NCBI GenBank assembly: GCA_017883185.1
Contig: JADGOB010000008.1
Span: 1-56,501 of the forward strand
DNA length: 56,501 bases
Reading direction: 5' to 3'
Source of the DNA: Acidobacteriota bacterium
GTDB taxonomy: Bacteria > Acidobacteriota > Vicinamibacteria > Vicinamibacterales > Fen-181
Made by a program: the position numbers and the translations under genes. The notes under the pieces are model-generated. The model made no database searches. It was not told the DNA's origin and worked only from the letters and a program-made list of their open reading frames with translations. This document shows, in pieces, positions 41,852 to 51,574 of the stretch (its first letter is position 1; the number at the start of each line of letters is the position of its first letter).

Positions 41852-43684
41852 CGGCAAGGTCGTCGTCTCCGGGGCTTCCTGGTCCTTGTATTGCAGCTGG
41901 TACAGGCGGTAGTAGAGGCCCCGCTGGCCGAGCAGTTCCTGGTGGGTGCCCGACTCCCGCAGTTCACCCTTGTGGAAGACCAGGATGCGGTCCATGTCCT
42001 GGATGGTCGACAGCCGGTGCGCCACGGCAATGGTCGTCCGGCCCGCCATCAGCACCTTCAAGGCGTCGCGGATGAGCAGCTCCGTTTCGGTGTCCACGCT
42101 CGACGTGGCTTCGTCGAGAATCAGGATCCGCGGGTCGAACGCAAGCGCCCTGGCAAACGACAGCAGTTGCTTCTGGCCGACCGACAGGCTCGCGCCGCGC
42201 TCTCCCACTTCGCTGGCCAGGCCGTTCGGCAGCCGGTCGATGAACGCGCCGGCATGGACCGCGTCGGCCGCACGCCGGACGTCGTCGTCGCTCAACGTCG
42301 ATCCCAGCCGGATGTTGGTGGCGATCGTTCCCGAGAAGAGCTGCACGTCCTGGAGCACCAGGCTGAACAGCGCGCGCAGCCTGCCCAGCTCCATCTCACG
42401 AATGTCCACGCCGTCCACGAGGATGCGGCCCCGGCTCACGTCGTAGAACCGCATGAACAGGTTGATGAGCGTGGACTTGCCGGCCCCGGTAGCGCCGACC
42501 ACGCCGACACGCTGACCCGGTTTCACTTCGAACGACACGTCGCGAAGCACGAAGTCCTCGCCGCTGTACGCGAACCACACGTGGTCGAACCGGAGGTGCC
42601 CTGCCTCCGCGTGCTCCGGGCGCGTCGGCGTGGCAAGTCCGACTCGTGGCCTGGCACCGCTGCTCCCGGCCTCTGGCGGGGACACGATCGTCGCCGGCGT
42701 GTCGAGCAGCGTGAAGATCCGCTCCGAGGAGGCCATCGCGGCCTGCAGCAGGTTGAACTTCTCGGAGATGTCGCTGATCGGTCGGAAGAAGCGTTGCGAG
42801 TACTGGATGAAGGCCACCAGCGATCCGAGTGTGAGGACGCCCGCCAGCACCTGGCCGCCGCCGTACCAGACGATGAGCGCCAACGCGAGCGCGCTCGTCA
42901 CCTCGATCGCCGGGTAGAAGACCGCGTAGTAGAAGATCGACTGGATATTCGCGTCCCGGTGCCCGCGGTCGATCGCGTCGAAGCGTGCGAAGTTCTCCGC
43001 TTCACGCCGGAACAACTGCACGGTCGCCATCCCGCTGATGTTCTCCTGCAGGAACGCGTTGATCTTCGCGATCCAGAGCCGCACCCGCCGATACGATTCA
43101 CGCACGTTGCGACGGAACCACTGCGTGACGAACACGATGAGCGGCAGCACCGAGAACGCGACGAGGGCCAGCTTCCAGCTCATCGTGAGCAGCACGACCA
43201 TGATGCCGAGCAGCGTGAAGACGTCCCCGAACACGGAGACGACGCCCGCCGCGAACAGGTCGTTCAGGACATCGACGTCGGTCGTCACCCGCGTCATCAG
43301 GCGTCCCACCGGGTTCCGGTCGTAGTACTGGATATCGACGCGCTGCAGGTGCCCGTAGATCTGCATCCGCATGTCGAACATGATCCGCTGCCCGACGTAC
43401 TGCAGGATGTAGGTCTGGAGGAACTCGAAGACGAACGATCCGACCAGGATGCCCAGGAAGCCCAGGGCGATGAGGTTCAGTCCCGACAGGTCGCGCTGCG
43501 CGATGTACCGGTCGATCGCCACCTTCATCAGGTAGGGCTGCGCCAGCTGCAGCGCGGAGCCGCCGATCAGGGCGCCGAGCGCCCCGGCCGCCAGCATCTT
43601 GTACGGGCGCAGGTATCCCAGGAGGCGGCGCATGAGCCGCGCGTCGTATGCCTTGCCGAGAACTTCCTCGTCCTGGGATGACAT
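41813..43684 (-). CDS. ABC exporter, TMD-NBD subunit with degenerate signature
   Basis: 623 residues. Type IV exporter half-transporter: six membrane helices (residues about 25-330), then the ATPase domain with Walker A GATGAGKSTLINLF, signature LSVGQKQLLSFARAL (Gly replaced by Val), Walker B ILILDEATSSVD (intact Glu) and the switch AVAHRLSTI. The sequence between TMD and NBD (residues about 345-380) is a longer-than-usual linker (PPEAGSSGARPRVG). It pairs with the gene at 43734 as a heterodimer. The substrate is unknown; lipid, drug or peptide export is possible. Confidence 0.88.
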   Translation of the reverse strand: MSSQDEEVLGKAYDARLMRRLLGYLRPYKMLAAGALGALIGGSALQLAQPYLMKVAIDRYIAQRDLSGLNLIALGFLGILVGSFVFEFLQTYILQYVGQRIMFDMRMQIYGHLQRVDIQYYDRNPVGRLMTRVTTDVDVLNDLFAAGVVSVFGDVFTLLGIMVVLLTMSWKLALVAFSVLPLIVFVTQWFRRNVRESYRRVRLWIAKINAFLQENISGMATVQLFRREAENFARFDAIDRGHRDANIQSIFYYAVFYPAIEVTSALALALIVWYGGGQVLAGVLTLGSLVAFIQYSQRFFRPISDISEKFNLLQAAMASSERIFTLLDTPATIVSPPEAGSSGARPRVGLATPTRPEHAEAGHLRFDHVWFAYSGEDFVLRDVSFEVKPGQRVGVVGATGAGKSTLINLFMRFYDVSRGRILVDGVDIREMELGRLRALFSLVLQDVQLFSGTIATNIRLGSTLSDDDVRRAADAVHAGAFIDRLPNGLASEVGERGASLSVGQKQLLSFARALAFDPRILILDEATSSVDTETELLIRDALKVLMAGRTTIAVAHRLSTIQDMDRILVFHKGELRESGTHQELLGQRGLYYRLYQLQYKDQEAPETTTLPLPPRLGELRQFG

Positions 43685-43733
43685 TGATGTCCGGTCGCCT
43701 TCCCGCCCAATCCGGGCGACGCGTGCGCCGCCC

Positions 43734-45488
43734 CTAGGATGCCGCCAGTTCCTCTTCCAGCAACTGCTTCCGGTACAACTCGGCGTAGAAGCCGTCGAGC
43801 CTCACCAACTCGTCGTGCGACCCGCGCTCGATCACGCGGCCATACTCGAGGACGAGGATGAGATCCGCCTCGCGCACCGTCGATACGCGATGCGAGACGA
43901 TGATCGACGTGCGTTCACGCATCACGCCCCTCAGCCGCGCCAGGATCTCCTCCTCGGTGTAGGTGTCCACCGCCGACAGCGCGTCGTCCAGGACGAGGAT
44001 GCGGGGGTCGGTCAGGAGGGCGCGCGCAATGGCCGCCCGCTGTTTCTGCCCGCCGGAGAGCGTGATGCCGCGCTCCCCCACCATCGTCTCGAGGCCGTTC
44101 GGGAAACCCTCCACATCCTTGTCCAGCCGCGCCACGCCGGCCGCCCACTGGATCCGCTCCGGGTCTGCCGCCTTCGCGCCGCCAATCCCAAAGGCGATGT
44201 TGTCCGCGATCGACTCCGAGAAGAGGAACGCCTCCTGCGGCACGAAGCCGATGGCGCGGCGGAGCTGCGCGAGCGAGAGGTCCCGAACGTCCACGCCGTC
44301 GATGAACACCGTCCCGGGCGGCGGGTCGAACAGCCGCGGCAGGAGGCTGATGAGCGTGGACTTGCCCGAGCCGGTGGGACCGACGAGAGCCACGGTTTGC
44401 CCCGGGGCAATCCGTGCCGACACATGCTCCAGCACCTGACGCCCCCCGTATGCGAACGTCAGGTCGCGAAACTCGATGGCGCCCGTCACCTGCGGAAGCA
44501 CCACCAGTCGCCCTGGAGCGGGGTCGGCGATGTCGGGGACCGCGTCCAGCACCTCCAGCATCCGTTTCCAGGAGGCGAGGCCGCGCTGCACCATGTTGGT
44601 GACCCACCCGAACGCGATCATCGGCCACGACAGCATGAGCATGTAGGCGTTGAAGGCCACGAACCCACCGACGGTGAGGCGGCCCGCGATCACCTCGCGG
44701 CTGCCCAGCCACAGCACCAGGAGCGACCCGAGGCCGAGGAACAGCGACATGCTCGGGTAGAAGAACCCCTGCAGCCGCACCAGGCGCCGGTTCCGCTCGA
44801 GGTATTCGCGGTTGGCCCGGCCGAACCGCTCCATCTCGGCCGCTTCCTGGCGGTAGGCCCGAACGACGCGAACGCCCGACAGCGCCTCCTGGGTCACGGC
44901 GCTCAGGTCGGACAGTTGCGCCTGGATCCGCTCGAATCGCTTGTGGATCGCCGCGCCGAAGTAGCGGACGGCAATCGACACGAACGGCAGCGGGATCAAG
45001 GCCACCAGCGTCAACCGGAGGTCGATCGAGATCATCAGGGCGATCGCCGCCACGAACAGGATGATCGTGTTGGCCGAGTACATGATGGCCGGCCCCACCG
45101 TCATCCTGACCGCATTCAGGTCGTTCGTGGCGCGCGACATCAGGTCGCCCGTCCGCCGCGCCTGGAAGTACGACAGCGGGAACAGCTGCAACCGCGCGAA
45201 AAAGTCGTTTCGCAAGTCGTACTCGATCTGCCGCGACACGCCGATGATGATGCGCCGCATCAGGAACCGGAACGTCGCGCCGGTGAGCGCGATACCGAGG
45301 AGGATGGCCGAGTAGACGATGAGTTTGTGCTGGGTCACACCGGCGTAGAGGTCGTCCACCGCGTGCTGGAGCACCCACGGCGACGTGAGGGACACGCCCG
45401 TCGTGACGGCCACGCAGGCGAGGCCGATCAGGAACTGCCGGCGGTAACGAAGCAGGTAAGGCAGGAGACGGCGGACCGCCGCGATCAT
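43734..45488 (-). CDS. ABC exporter, TMD-NBD subunit with degenerate Walker B
   Basis: 584 residues, TMD then NBD: Walker A GPTGSGKSTLISLL, canonical signature LSGGQKQRAAIARAL, Walker B ILVLDDALSAVD in which the catalytic Glu is Asp, and the switch IVSHRVSTV. This matches the asymmetric heterodimeric exporters (BmrCD/TM287-288 type): the non-hydrolysing site is formed by this Walker B and the LSVGQ of the partner at 41813. It is 50 bases upstream of its partner on the same strand. Confidence 0.88.
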   Translation of the reverse strand: MIAAVRRLLPYLLRYRRQFLIGLACVAVTTGVSLTSPWVLQHAVDDLYAGVTQHKLIVYSAILLGIALTGATFRFLMRRIIIGVSRQIEYDLRNDFFARLQLFPLSYFQARRTGDLMSRATNDLNAVRMTVGPAIMYSANTIILFVAAIALMISIDLRLTLVALIPLPFVSIAVRYFGAAIHKRFERIQAQLSDLSAVTQEALSGVRVVRAYRQEAAEMERFGRANREYLERNRRLVRLQGFFYPSMSLFLGLGSLLVLWLGSREVIAGRLTVGGFVAFNAYMLMLSWPMIAFGWVTNMVQRGLASWKRMLEVLDAVPDIADPAPGRLVVLPQVTGAIEFRDLTFAYGGRQVLEHVSARIAPGQTVALVGPTGSGKSTLISLLPRLFDPPPGTVFIDGVDVRDLSLAQLRRAIGFVPQEAFLFSESIADNIAFGIGGAKAADPERIQWAAGVARLDKDVEGFPNGLETMVGERGITLSGGQKQRAAIARALLTDPRILVLDDALSAVDTYTEEEILARLRGVMRERTSIIVSHRVSTVREADLILVLEYGRVIERGSHDELVRLDGFYAELYRKQLLEEELAAS

Positions 45489-45652
45489 CTTGTGAAAGTA
45501 TCACACCGCCCGCGACCGCGGCCCGATTCCATGATAGAGAATCGCCGGAAGCCGGCGCGCTGCCTGGCCGCCCCTACAGTCCGGCCTTCCTTCGTCCGAT
45601 AAAGGAAGCCGGGGAGGAGTGCATCCACTGCCTGGCCCCGAAGGGACTGACC

Positions 45653-46477
45653 ATGCGCCTGATGATTCGATGCGTCCTGTGCGTCTTCCTCGTGACGGCC
45701 GCCTTCCCGTCCCCCGCGAGCGCCCAGTACCAGACATTCAACGCCAACCATCGAGCCACCGGCGAGACGTGGCACGTCGAGTTCGGAGTCGGGATATGGA
45801 AGCCGCCGCCGGACCTCGTGGTGTCCAGCGTGTCGCTCGGCATCATCGGCAGTACGATCAGCGCGCAGGATGACCTCGGGATGACGAGCTCGCTGTTGAA
45901 GGAGTTCCACCTGGTGCTCCGCCCGGCGAAGAAACACAAGTTCCGCATCGGCTACATCCCCATATCCTATGCGGCCGAAACGGTGATGACGCGGTCGGTC
46001 ACCTTCAACGGCCAGACCTTCGCCATCGGCCTGCCGGTCAACTCGTCGATCGAGTGGGCCGCGTGGCAATTCGGCTACGAGTATGACTTCATCTACCGGG
46101 ACCGCGGATTCGTCGGGCTCATTCTCGAGGCGAAGTACACCGACGTCACCGTGAACCTGGCCAACCCGTTCACCACCGAATTCGCGCACGTTCGGGCACC
46201 CATCCCGACGATCGGCGGCATTGTCAGGGTGTACCCTGTCGCCAACATCGCGTTGACCGCCGAGGTGACGGGGATCAAGCTGCCGACGAGCGTGGACAAG
46301 CAGGGACGCTACGATGGGAAGTACATCGACTTCAACGTCTACGGGACGTTGAACTTCTCCGACAACTTCGGCGTCCAGGGCGGCTACCGGTCGATCACGG
46401 TGTCGTACCGCATGGATCAGGACACAGGCGACTTCGTGCTGAAGGGCCCGTACGTGATGAGCATCGTCCGGTTCTGA
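45653..46477 (+). CDS. Outer-membrane beta-barrel-like protein
   Basis: 274 residues. A Sec signal peptide (IRCVLCVFLVTAAFPSPASAQ) is followed by alternating polar/hydrophobic strands (WHVEFGVGIW, KFRIGYIPIS, SIEWAAWQFGYEYDF, VGLILEAKY). The protein ends in a Phe (MSIVRF), as outer-membrane barrels do. AAGGGA lies six bases before the ATG. I do not recognise a specific family. The neighbours are the ABC exporter on the opposite strand and a GT-C membrane protein. Confidence 0.65.
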   Translation: MRLMIRCVLCVFLVTAAFPSPASAQYQTFNANHRATGETWHVEFGVGIWKPPPDLVVSSVSLGIIGSTISAQDDLGMTSSLLKEFHLVLRPAKKHKFRIGYIPISYAAETVMTRSVTFNGQTFAIGLPVNSSIEWAAWQFGYEYDFIYRDRGFVGLILEAKYTDVTVNLANPFTTEFAHVRAPIPTIGGIVRVYPVANIALTAEVTGIKLPTSVDKQGRYDGKYIDFNVYGTLNFSDNFGVQGGYRSITVSYRMDQDTGDFVLKGPYVMSIVRF

Positions 46478-46487
46478 GCGCGGTGGG

Positions 46488-49190
46488 TCAGGGCCGCCTC
46501 GAGGGGACGGCCTGGATCCAGACTCCGAGGTAGCGCAGATCCCGGCTGGTCGAATCCACGTCGGCAGGCCGGTATCCGTGTTCCGTCTGGACCTCCACGA
46601 ACACCCCGCCATTCGCCCGGTCCACGGGCAATTCCACCACCCGCTCCTCTCCCGGCTGCATCATCAACACCTCATCGCGCTGGCGGCCGCGCAGCGTGAC
46701 GCGGTTGGCAACCGGGCTGTTTCGAAGGAGCAGGCGGACGACCGGGGCGGAAGCCTCACCGGCAAAGGCCAGTGGGACCCTCACGCCACCCGTGACCCAG
46801 ATTCCGGGGCCTTCCAGGTAGGCCTGCGTGTCGAAGGCAAACGCAACGAACTCCTGGTAGCGCGCGGCACGTGCGGCGCGCAGCATCGTGAATCGCGAGG
46901 TGCCCGCCACCACCGAGACGGGCCTGAGGGCGATCCGCGCCAGACAGCGGCGCGCCAGAGTGTCGCCGGTGAAGGTCACCGAGTTGACGCCAACCGGCAG
47001 CCGCAGTTCGTAGTCACGTCCGCGGGCCGCAGGATCGAACACCCACCGCTCGATCGGTTCCCGCCCTCGACCAATCCTCACCTCGACGGTTCCCTGCGCG
47101 GCGAGCGCGACACCTGGCGACAGGCGATAGACGCCGGCAGGCACGTCGACGAGCATCATAAGCGGACCGTCAGGGTCGGCCGGCCTGCGCTCGGCTCCAG
47201 CCAGGGTAAGCCGCCCGGGAATGTCGGCAACCGGCAGGACCCGGAGCGGCCGGAACTGGAGGCCTACGGGAAGCGCGGCGGGGTCGTAGGCACGCAGCAG
47301 CGCAAGGCCTGAAGTCGTGGGCGTGGCGCCGCCCACGTCGCCCAGCCGCCAGGTCGCCGACGCCGCCGCCATGACGGCGACCGCCAGCGCGACCGGGGTC
47401 AGGAGGGCGAGACGGCCGGTCACGTCCGCGCCCCGCGCCTGCGCTCGGCGGACCGTCAGCCGCAGGACGAACGCGGACGCCGTCAGCGCCACGATCCAAA
47501 CTGCCGCGTGGCCGAGAGCGACGTCGGGCGTGTCCCGGAGAAAACTGGGCAGCGCCCTCGGCATGTCCACCACCGGGGTGAGCCACTCCAGCCATCTCGC
47601 AAAGCCATCGCGGTCATTGAAGATCAGGGCGCCCGACTCCATCAGCGCCAACGTGCCAGTCACCAGCATCGAGACCGTCAGCGCCGAGATCGCCAGGGCC
47701 TTCCCGGTCGCCTGCTGACGCGACCACAGGACCGCCGCCGGGAGGCCCAGCATCAGCAGCACGGGCACCGTGAAACGCGCCGGCGCGCTCCAGCCTCCCC
47801 ACCACATGTGGAACGCAGCCACGAGCATCAGGTACGAGACGAGGAGCAGCGACATTTCGATCGCCAGCCGGCGTCGCACACGGAACAGCGGCACGAGCCC
47901 CGCGAACCCCAGCGCATACGCGGGTGCATTCGGCAGCACGCCGAACTGCTGATCGAACAACAGCGCGGGCAGCGCGCGCGGGATGTTGGAGAGCGCCGAC
48001 TGCGTGTAGTGCCCGTAGGCCGCGGCCGGGCTGAACTCGCCGTAGATCGCGTAGAAGTAGCCGAACCACGCCGCGGCGCTGAGGAGCGGGAGGACGAGCA
48101 GCGCAGCCAGCCTGCCGTAAGTCCGTCGCCCCAGCAACCGGAGGCCGAGGCAGACGCCGAGCACGGCGGCGGCCCCGGCATACCGCGTATGGAGCCAGGG
48201 AAGCAGCCCCAGCGCCGCGCCCTCGAGCAACCAACGCGCGGTCCGCCACTCTCTGGCCTTCGAACCAGCGTCCTGCACGAGGCCGGCCTCGAACGACAGC
48301 AGGCCGGTGATGGCCGTCATGATCACGACCGCGCCAACCGCGTCAGGATACGCGGTGAAGGCGTGGAAGAAGAACGGCACCGACAGCGCGACGGTCGCCC
48401 ACCCGACCCAGGCGGCGGCCACGCTGCCCGTCAACCGGTAGGCCGCACGCCACACCATCCAGGTGCCAAGTGCGGACAGGAGCGCCAGGAACACGACGAC
48501 GCCGGGATAGCCGGCGACGGCAAAGGCGGGCAGCGCCAGCACCGGCAACCCGGGCGCGTGGATCGAGTAGATCTGCCCGTTGGTGCCGCGATGCAGGAAA
48601 TCCGGCCGAAGCTCGCCTGGGAAATACGCCCGGTAGTCGCCCTGCCGGTAGTTGTTCTCGATCTGCAGATCGCCGTCTTTCAGCAGGCTCTGCATGATCA
48701 CGAGGTAGTGAGGTTCGTCTCCGCCGGGAATCACGTCCGACACCAGACGCGCGCCCGCGCAGTAGAGAACGAAGGCCAGGCCGAGCGCGGCCACGGAGGC
48801 ACGACGCGGGTCGCGGACCAGGCGCGCAAGGATGGTGTTCGACCAGGCCGGCGGCCACGCAGCCACCGCCGTCGCGACGGCGGTGGCAATCCACACCCAC
48901 GCAACCACCCGGCCGGTCCAGATCAGCGCCGCGGCCGGCACCGGGAACGGCAGCCACGGAAGCAGGAGCACCAGCGGAAACAGCAATGGCAGGAGCGCGA
49001 CCCGGCGAGCGCGGAAGAGCGCGACGAAGAGAACAGCGCAGGCGACGAAAGGGACCCACCAGGATGGGAGCAGGCCGAATCGTCGTGGCCAGGCTGCGGC
49101 ATCTGCGACCCCAATCGACCCGCGCGAGAGCCACACGCCCAGCGCCAGGACCGACGCCGTTCCGACGATGAGAGGCCGCGACGGTCGCAT
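46488..49190 (-). CDS. Large GT39-type membrane protein with C-terminal beta domain
   Basis: 900 residues. About twelve or more hydrophobic helices; the acidic loop motif is IPGGDEPHYLVIMQSLLKDGDL. Then come YFPGELRPDFLHRG and IHAPGLPVLALPAFA, both typical of GT-C transferases that use lipid-linked donors. After about residue 600 the protein turns soluble and beta-rich (VDVPAGVYRLSPGVALAAQG, VEVRIGRG), probably a periplasmic carbohydrate-binding-like domain. It is followed divergently by a decayed copy of another GT-C family. The substrate is unknown. Confidence 0.72.
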   Translation of the reverse strand: MRPSRPLIVGTASVLALGVWLSRGSIGVADAAAWPRRFGLLPSWWVPFVACAVLFVALFRARRVALLPLLFPLVLLLPWLPFPVPAAALIWTGRVVAWVWIATAVATAVAAWPPAWSNTILARLVRDPRRASVAALGLAFVLYCAGARLVSDVIPGGDEPHYLVIMQSLLKDGDLQIENNYRQGDYRAYFPGELRPDFLHRGTNGQIYSIHAPGLPVLALPAFAVAGYPGVVVFLALLSALGTWMVWRAAYRLTGSVAAAWVGWATVALSVPFFFHAFTAYPDAVGAVVIMTAITGLLSFEAGLVQDAGSKAREWRTARWLLEGAALGLLPWLHTRYAGAAAVLGVCLGLRLLGRRTYGRLAALLVLPLLSAAAWFGYFYAIYGEFSPAAAYGHYTQSALSNIPRALPALLFDQQFGVLPNAPAYALGFAGLVPLFRVRRRLAIEMSLLLVSYLMLVAAFHMWWGGWSAPARFTVPVLLMLGLPAAVLWSRQQATGKALAISALTVSMLVTGTLALMESGALIFNDRDGFARWLEWLTPVVDMPRALPSFLRDTPDVALGHAAVWIVALTASAFVLRLTVRRAQARGADVTGRLALLTPVALAVAVMAAASATWRLGDVGGATPTTSGLALLRAYDPAALPVGLQFRPLRVLPVADIPGRLTLAGAERRPADPDGPLMMLVDVPAGVYRLSPGVALAAQGTVEVRIGRGREPIERWVFDPAARGRDYELRLPVGVNSVTFTGDTLARRCLARIALRPVSVVAGTSRFTMLRAARAARYQEFVAFAFDTQAYLEGPGIWVTGGVRVPLAFAGEASAPVVRLLLRNSPVANRVTLRGRQRDEVLMMQPGEERVVELPVDRANGGVFVEVQTEHGYRPADVDSTSRDLRYLGVWIQAVPSRRP

Positions 49191-49217
49191 GAACGCCGCA
49201 TGCTACCATATGTGGCC

Positions 49218-49868
49218 ATGCGCCGAACGAGTGTGCGCGAGGGGCTGATCGTCTTCGGAACCGCCGCCGTCCTGGCGGTGATCATGACCTACCCGCTTGC
49301 CTTCGGGCTGGGCAGCCTCGGGCGCCTCGAAACCGGCGACGGGAAGTTCAGTATCTGGAACGTCCCGCACGGCCGCACGCTGCTCTACGCCGAGAGCAAC
49401 ATCGGCGCCGGGTTGCTGGCCGCCCCGGCCTACTGGCTCACCCCTCGACTACCGCGAGGCCACGCTACCGGCGCCGGCATACAAGGCGCTGGCGACGCTC
49501 CCGTTCGGAGCCGTCGCCGAGTTCCCCTTCTTCTACCGGGAGGTGGATTTCCATCGGCATACCTACTACATGCTGAACTCGGCCTTCCATTGGAAGCCGC
49601 TCATGAACGGCCACAGCGACTTCTTCCCGCGCGACTTCCTGGAGATCGTGGTCCCGGTCAGCTCGTTTCCGACGCTCGAGTCGTTCGGCATCCTCCAGTG
49701 GCACCAGGCGCGATACGTCGTCTTCCATCCCGGCTTCTACGATCGTCGAACCTCGAGAAGCTGAACGAACGGATCCAGCAGTACCGGGAGTACCTTCGGC
49801 CGATCCAGACCGAGGGCGACGCCTGGCTCTACGAGATCGTAAGCTGGCCGACGCGCGAGCCGAACTGA
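49218..49868 (+). pseudogene. Deleted and frameshifted paralogue of the membrane protein at 49870
   Basis: The 5' part (49218 to about 49445, frame 3) reads SIWNVPHGRTLLYAESNIGAG and matches residues about 50-105 of the intact gene downstream. The middle (about 49446-49740, frame 1) reads AVAEFPFFYREVDFHRHTYYML, then HGFxxPRDF-like residues and SSFPTLESFGILQWHQARYVVF. The last part returns to frame 3: LEKLNERIQQYREYLRPIQ. The intact gene has about 350 more codons between the first two blocks. So this is an internal deletion plus a 1-base shift near 49745, ending one base before the next ATG. Confidence 0.85.
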
Positions 49869-49869
49869 C

Positions 49870-51570
49870 ATGAGTCACCAGCCAGGCCGATACGCCTTCG
49901 CCCGTCCCTTCGCCGCGGCAGCGGGCTTCACGCTGCTCGCCGTCGTCCTCACGGCTCCGATCGCCTGGCGCGGCGCGAGCGCCGGGCCGGTCAACACGGG
50001 TGACGGGCAGTTGAGCGTCTGGAACGTCGCCTGGGTGGCGCGCACACTCGTCGTCGATCCGCTGCACGTCTACGATGCCAACATCTTCGCGCCGCACCGC
50101 GCGACGCTCGCCTACAGCGAGGCAAACCTCCCCGCGGGCGTGCTGGCCATCCCGGCCTGGTGGCTCTCGCGCAATCCGTATCTGGCCTACAACGCGGCCG
50201 TGTTCCTGTCGATCGTCCTGTCCGCGCTCGCGACGTTCGCGCTCGCCCGCTGGCTCACGTCACACACGGCCGCCGCCGCGGTGTCGGCGATCGTCTTCGC
50301 CTTCGCGCCCTTCGTGGTCGTGCGCTACGCGCACATCCAGCTGCTGCTGACCGTCGGCCTTCCGCTCACGCTGCTCGCCTTGCACCGTTTCGTGGATCGG
50401 CCGACCGTGGCGCGCGCGGTGGCCGTGTCGCTCGCCATCGCGCTGGCGGGCCTCGGATGCGGCTACTACGGCATCTTTGCGGGGCTCGCGGCCGGGATCG
50501 GCTTCATCTACTACGGAATCCGTCGGCGCGGATGGCGCGACCCGCGGTACCTGGGGCTGTGCGTGCTGGCAACGGCGGGTGCCGGCCTGGCCATCCTCCC
50601 GTTCTTCCTACCGTATCTGGGCCTCGTACAGCAGCACGACCCGTTCCGCACGCTGGACGACGCGCGACAATACTCGGCTGACTGGGCGTCGTACTTCACG
50701 TCCACCACGCCTTTCCACAGGGCAGCGCTCGGCCTGGTGGTGCCGTTCGACCAGGCGCGCTACCCGGAACGGATCCTGTTCCCGGGATGTGTCGCGGTGC
50801 TGCTTGCCGCGGCGGCGCTGGCGCTCGCCGCCGCCCGCAGCCGGAGTGCGGGCTCCGATGAACCCCGTTCGTGGCTGACCGACCGGGAGCGCGAGGCTGT
50901 CGGCTTCTACGCGTGCCTCGCCGCGGTTGCCGGGTGGCTGTCGTTCGGCCCGGCCGCCGGCCTCTATTCCCTGGCCTACCGCACGGTGCCCGTCTGGTCG
51001 CTGCTCCGCGCGCCGGCGCGGTTCGGCATCCTCGTGGGCCTTGCGCTGGCCGCGCTGGCGGGCATCGGCCTGGCCGGGCTGCTCCGCCGAACAACGCGTG
51101 CGGCGGTGGTGGCGGCTGCCGTCGGCCTCGCGGCTGTCGTCGAGCTCGCGGCCGTTCCGTGGGACGTGCGTGACGCGCTGAGGGTTCCGCAGCCGTACCG
51201 CCTGCTCGCGCAACTCCCGGCGGGCGCCGTCGCGGAGTTCCCGTTCTTCTTCAGGCCGATCGACTTCCACCGCCACTCGCTCTACATGCTCTACTCAACC
51301 GCGCACTGGCACCCGCTGGTGAACGGGTACAGCGACTACGTGCCGGAGGACTTCAGGCAACTCGTCGTCCCGGTCAGCTCGTTCCCGGCCTGGGAAGCGC
51401 TGGGCATTCTGCGCGCTCACGGCACCCGCTACGTGGTCTTCCACCTCGATTTGTATGACATCCGCAGCCGCGAGAAGCTGCTCGAACGGATCGAGCGCTA
51501 CCGCGAGTACATCCGTCCGCTCGCGCAGGAAGGGAACGTGTGGTTGTTCGAGATTGTGAGGTGGTCGTGA
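49870..51570 (+). CDS. Polytopic membrane protein, intact paralogue of the 49218 pseudogene
   Basis: 566 residues. N-terminal helix, then TGDGQLSVWNVAWVARTLV and VYDANIFAPHRATLAYSEANL, about ten membrane helices, and the C-terminal block AVAEFPFFFRPIDFHRHSLYML, STAHWHPLVNGYSDY and SSFPAWEALGILRAHGTRYVVF. The same two blocks are found in the protein at 2162. This defines a family of GT-C-like membrane proteins with three intact or relic members in this window (2162, 49218 and this one). The function is not known. It starts one base after the pseudogene stop. Confidence 0.72.
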   Translation: MSHQPGRYAFARPFAAAAGFTLLAVVLTAPIAWRGASAGPVNTGDGQLSVWNVAWVARTLVVDPLHVYDANIFAPHRATLAYSEANLPAGVLAIPAWWLSRNPYLAYNAAVFLSIVLSALATFALARWLTSHTAAAAVSAIVFAFAPFVVVRYAHIQLLLTVGLPLTLLALHRFVDRPTVARAVAVSLAIALAGLGCGYYGIFAGLAAGIGFIYYGIRRRGWRDPRYLGLCVLATAGAGLAILPFFLPYLGLVQQHDPFRTLDDARQYSADWASYFTSTTPFHRAALGLVVPFDQARYPERILFPGCVAVLLAAAALALAAARSRSAGSDEPRSWLTDREREAVGFYACLAAVAGWLSFGPAAGLYSLAYRTVPVWSLLRAPARFGILVGLALAALAGIGLAGLLRRTTRAAVVAAAVGLAAVVELAAVPWDVRDALRVPQPYRLLAQLPAGAVAEFPFFFRPIDFHRHSLYMLYSTAHWHPLVNGYSDYVPEDFRQLVVPVSSFPAWEALGILRAHGTRYVVFHLDLYDIRSREKLLERIERYREYIRPLAQEGNVWLFEIVRWS

Positions 51571-51574
51571 ACGT

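Noticed and set aside
41279-45488. 3D-domain protein plus ABC exporter as one novel export system
   Set aside because: The genes are convergent with overlapping ends, so they are not an operon; the 3D-domain gene belongs with rny-thiL-DUF2062.
41891-45602. Long rightward frames opposite both ABC exporter genes
   Set aside because: Translations are His/Arg/Asp-rich strings without motifs; the leftward ABC genes have all ATPase motifs.
47508-49217. Rightward open frame antisense to the 900-residue membrane protein
   Set aside because: Only its last part (from 49218) is meaningful, as the pseudogene. The rest is charged low-complexity antisense.
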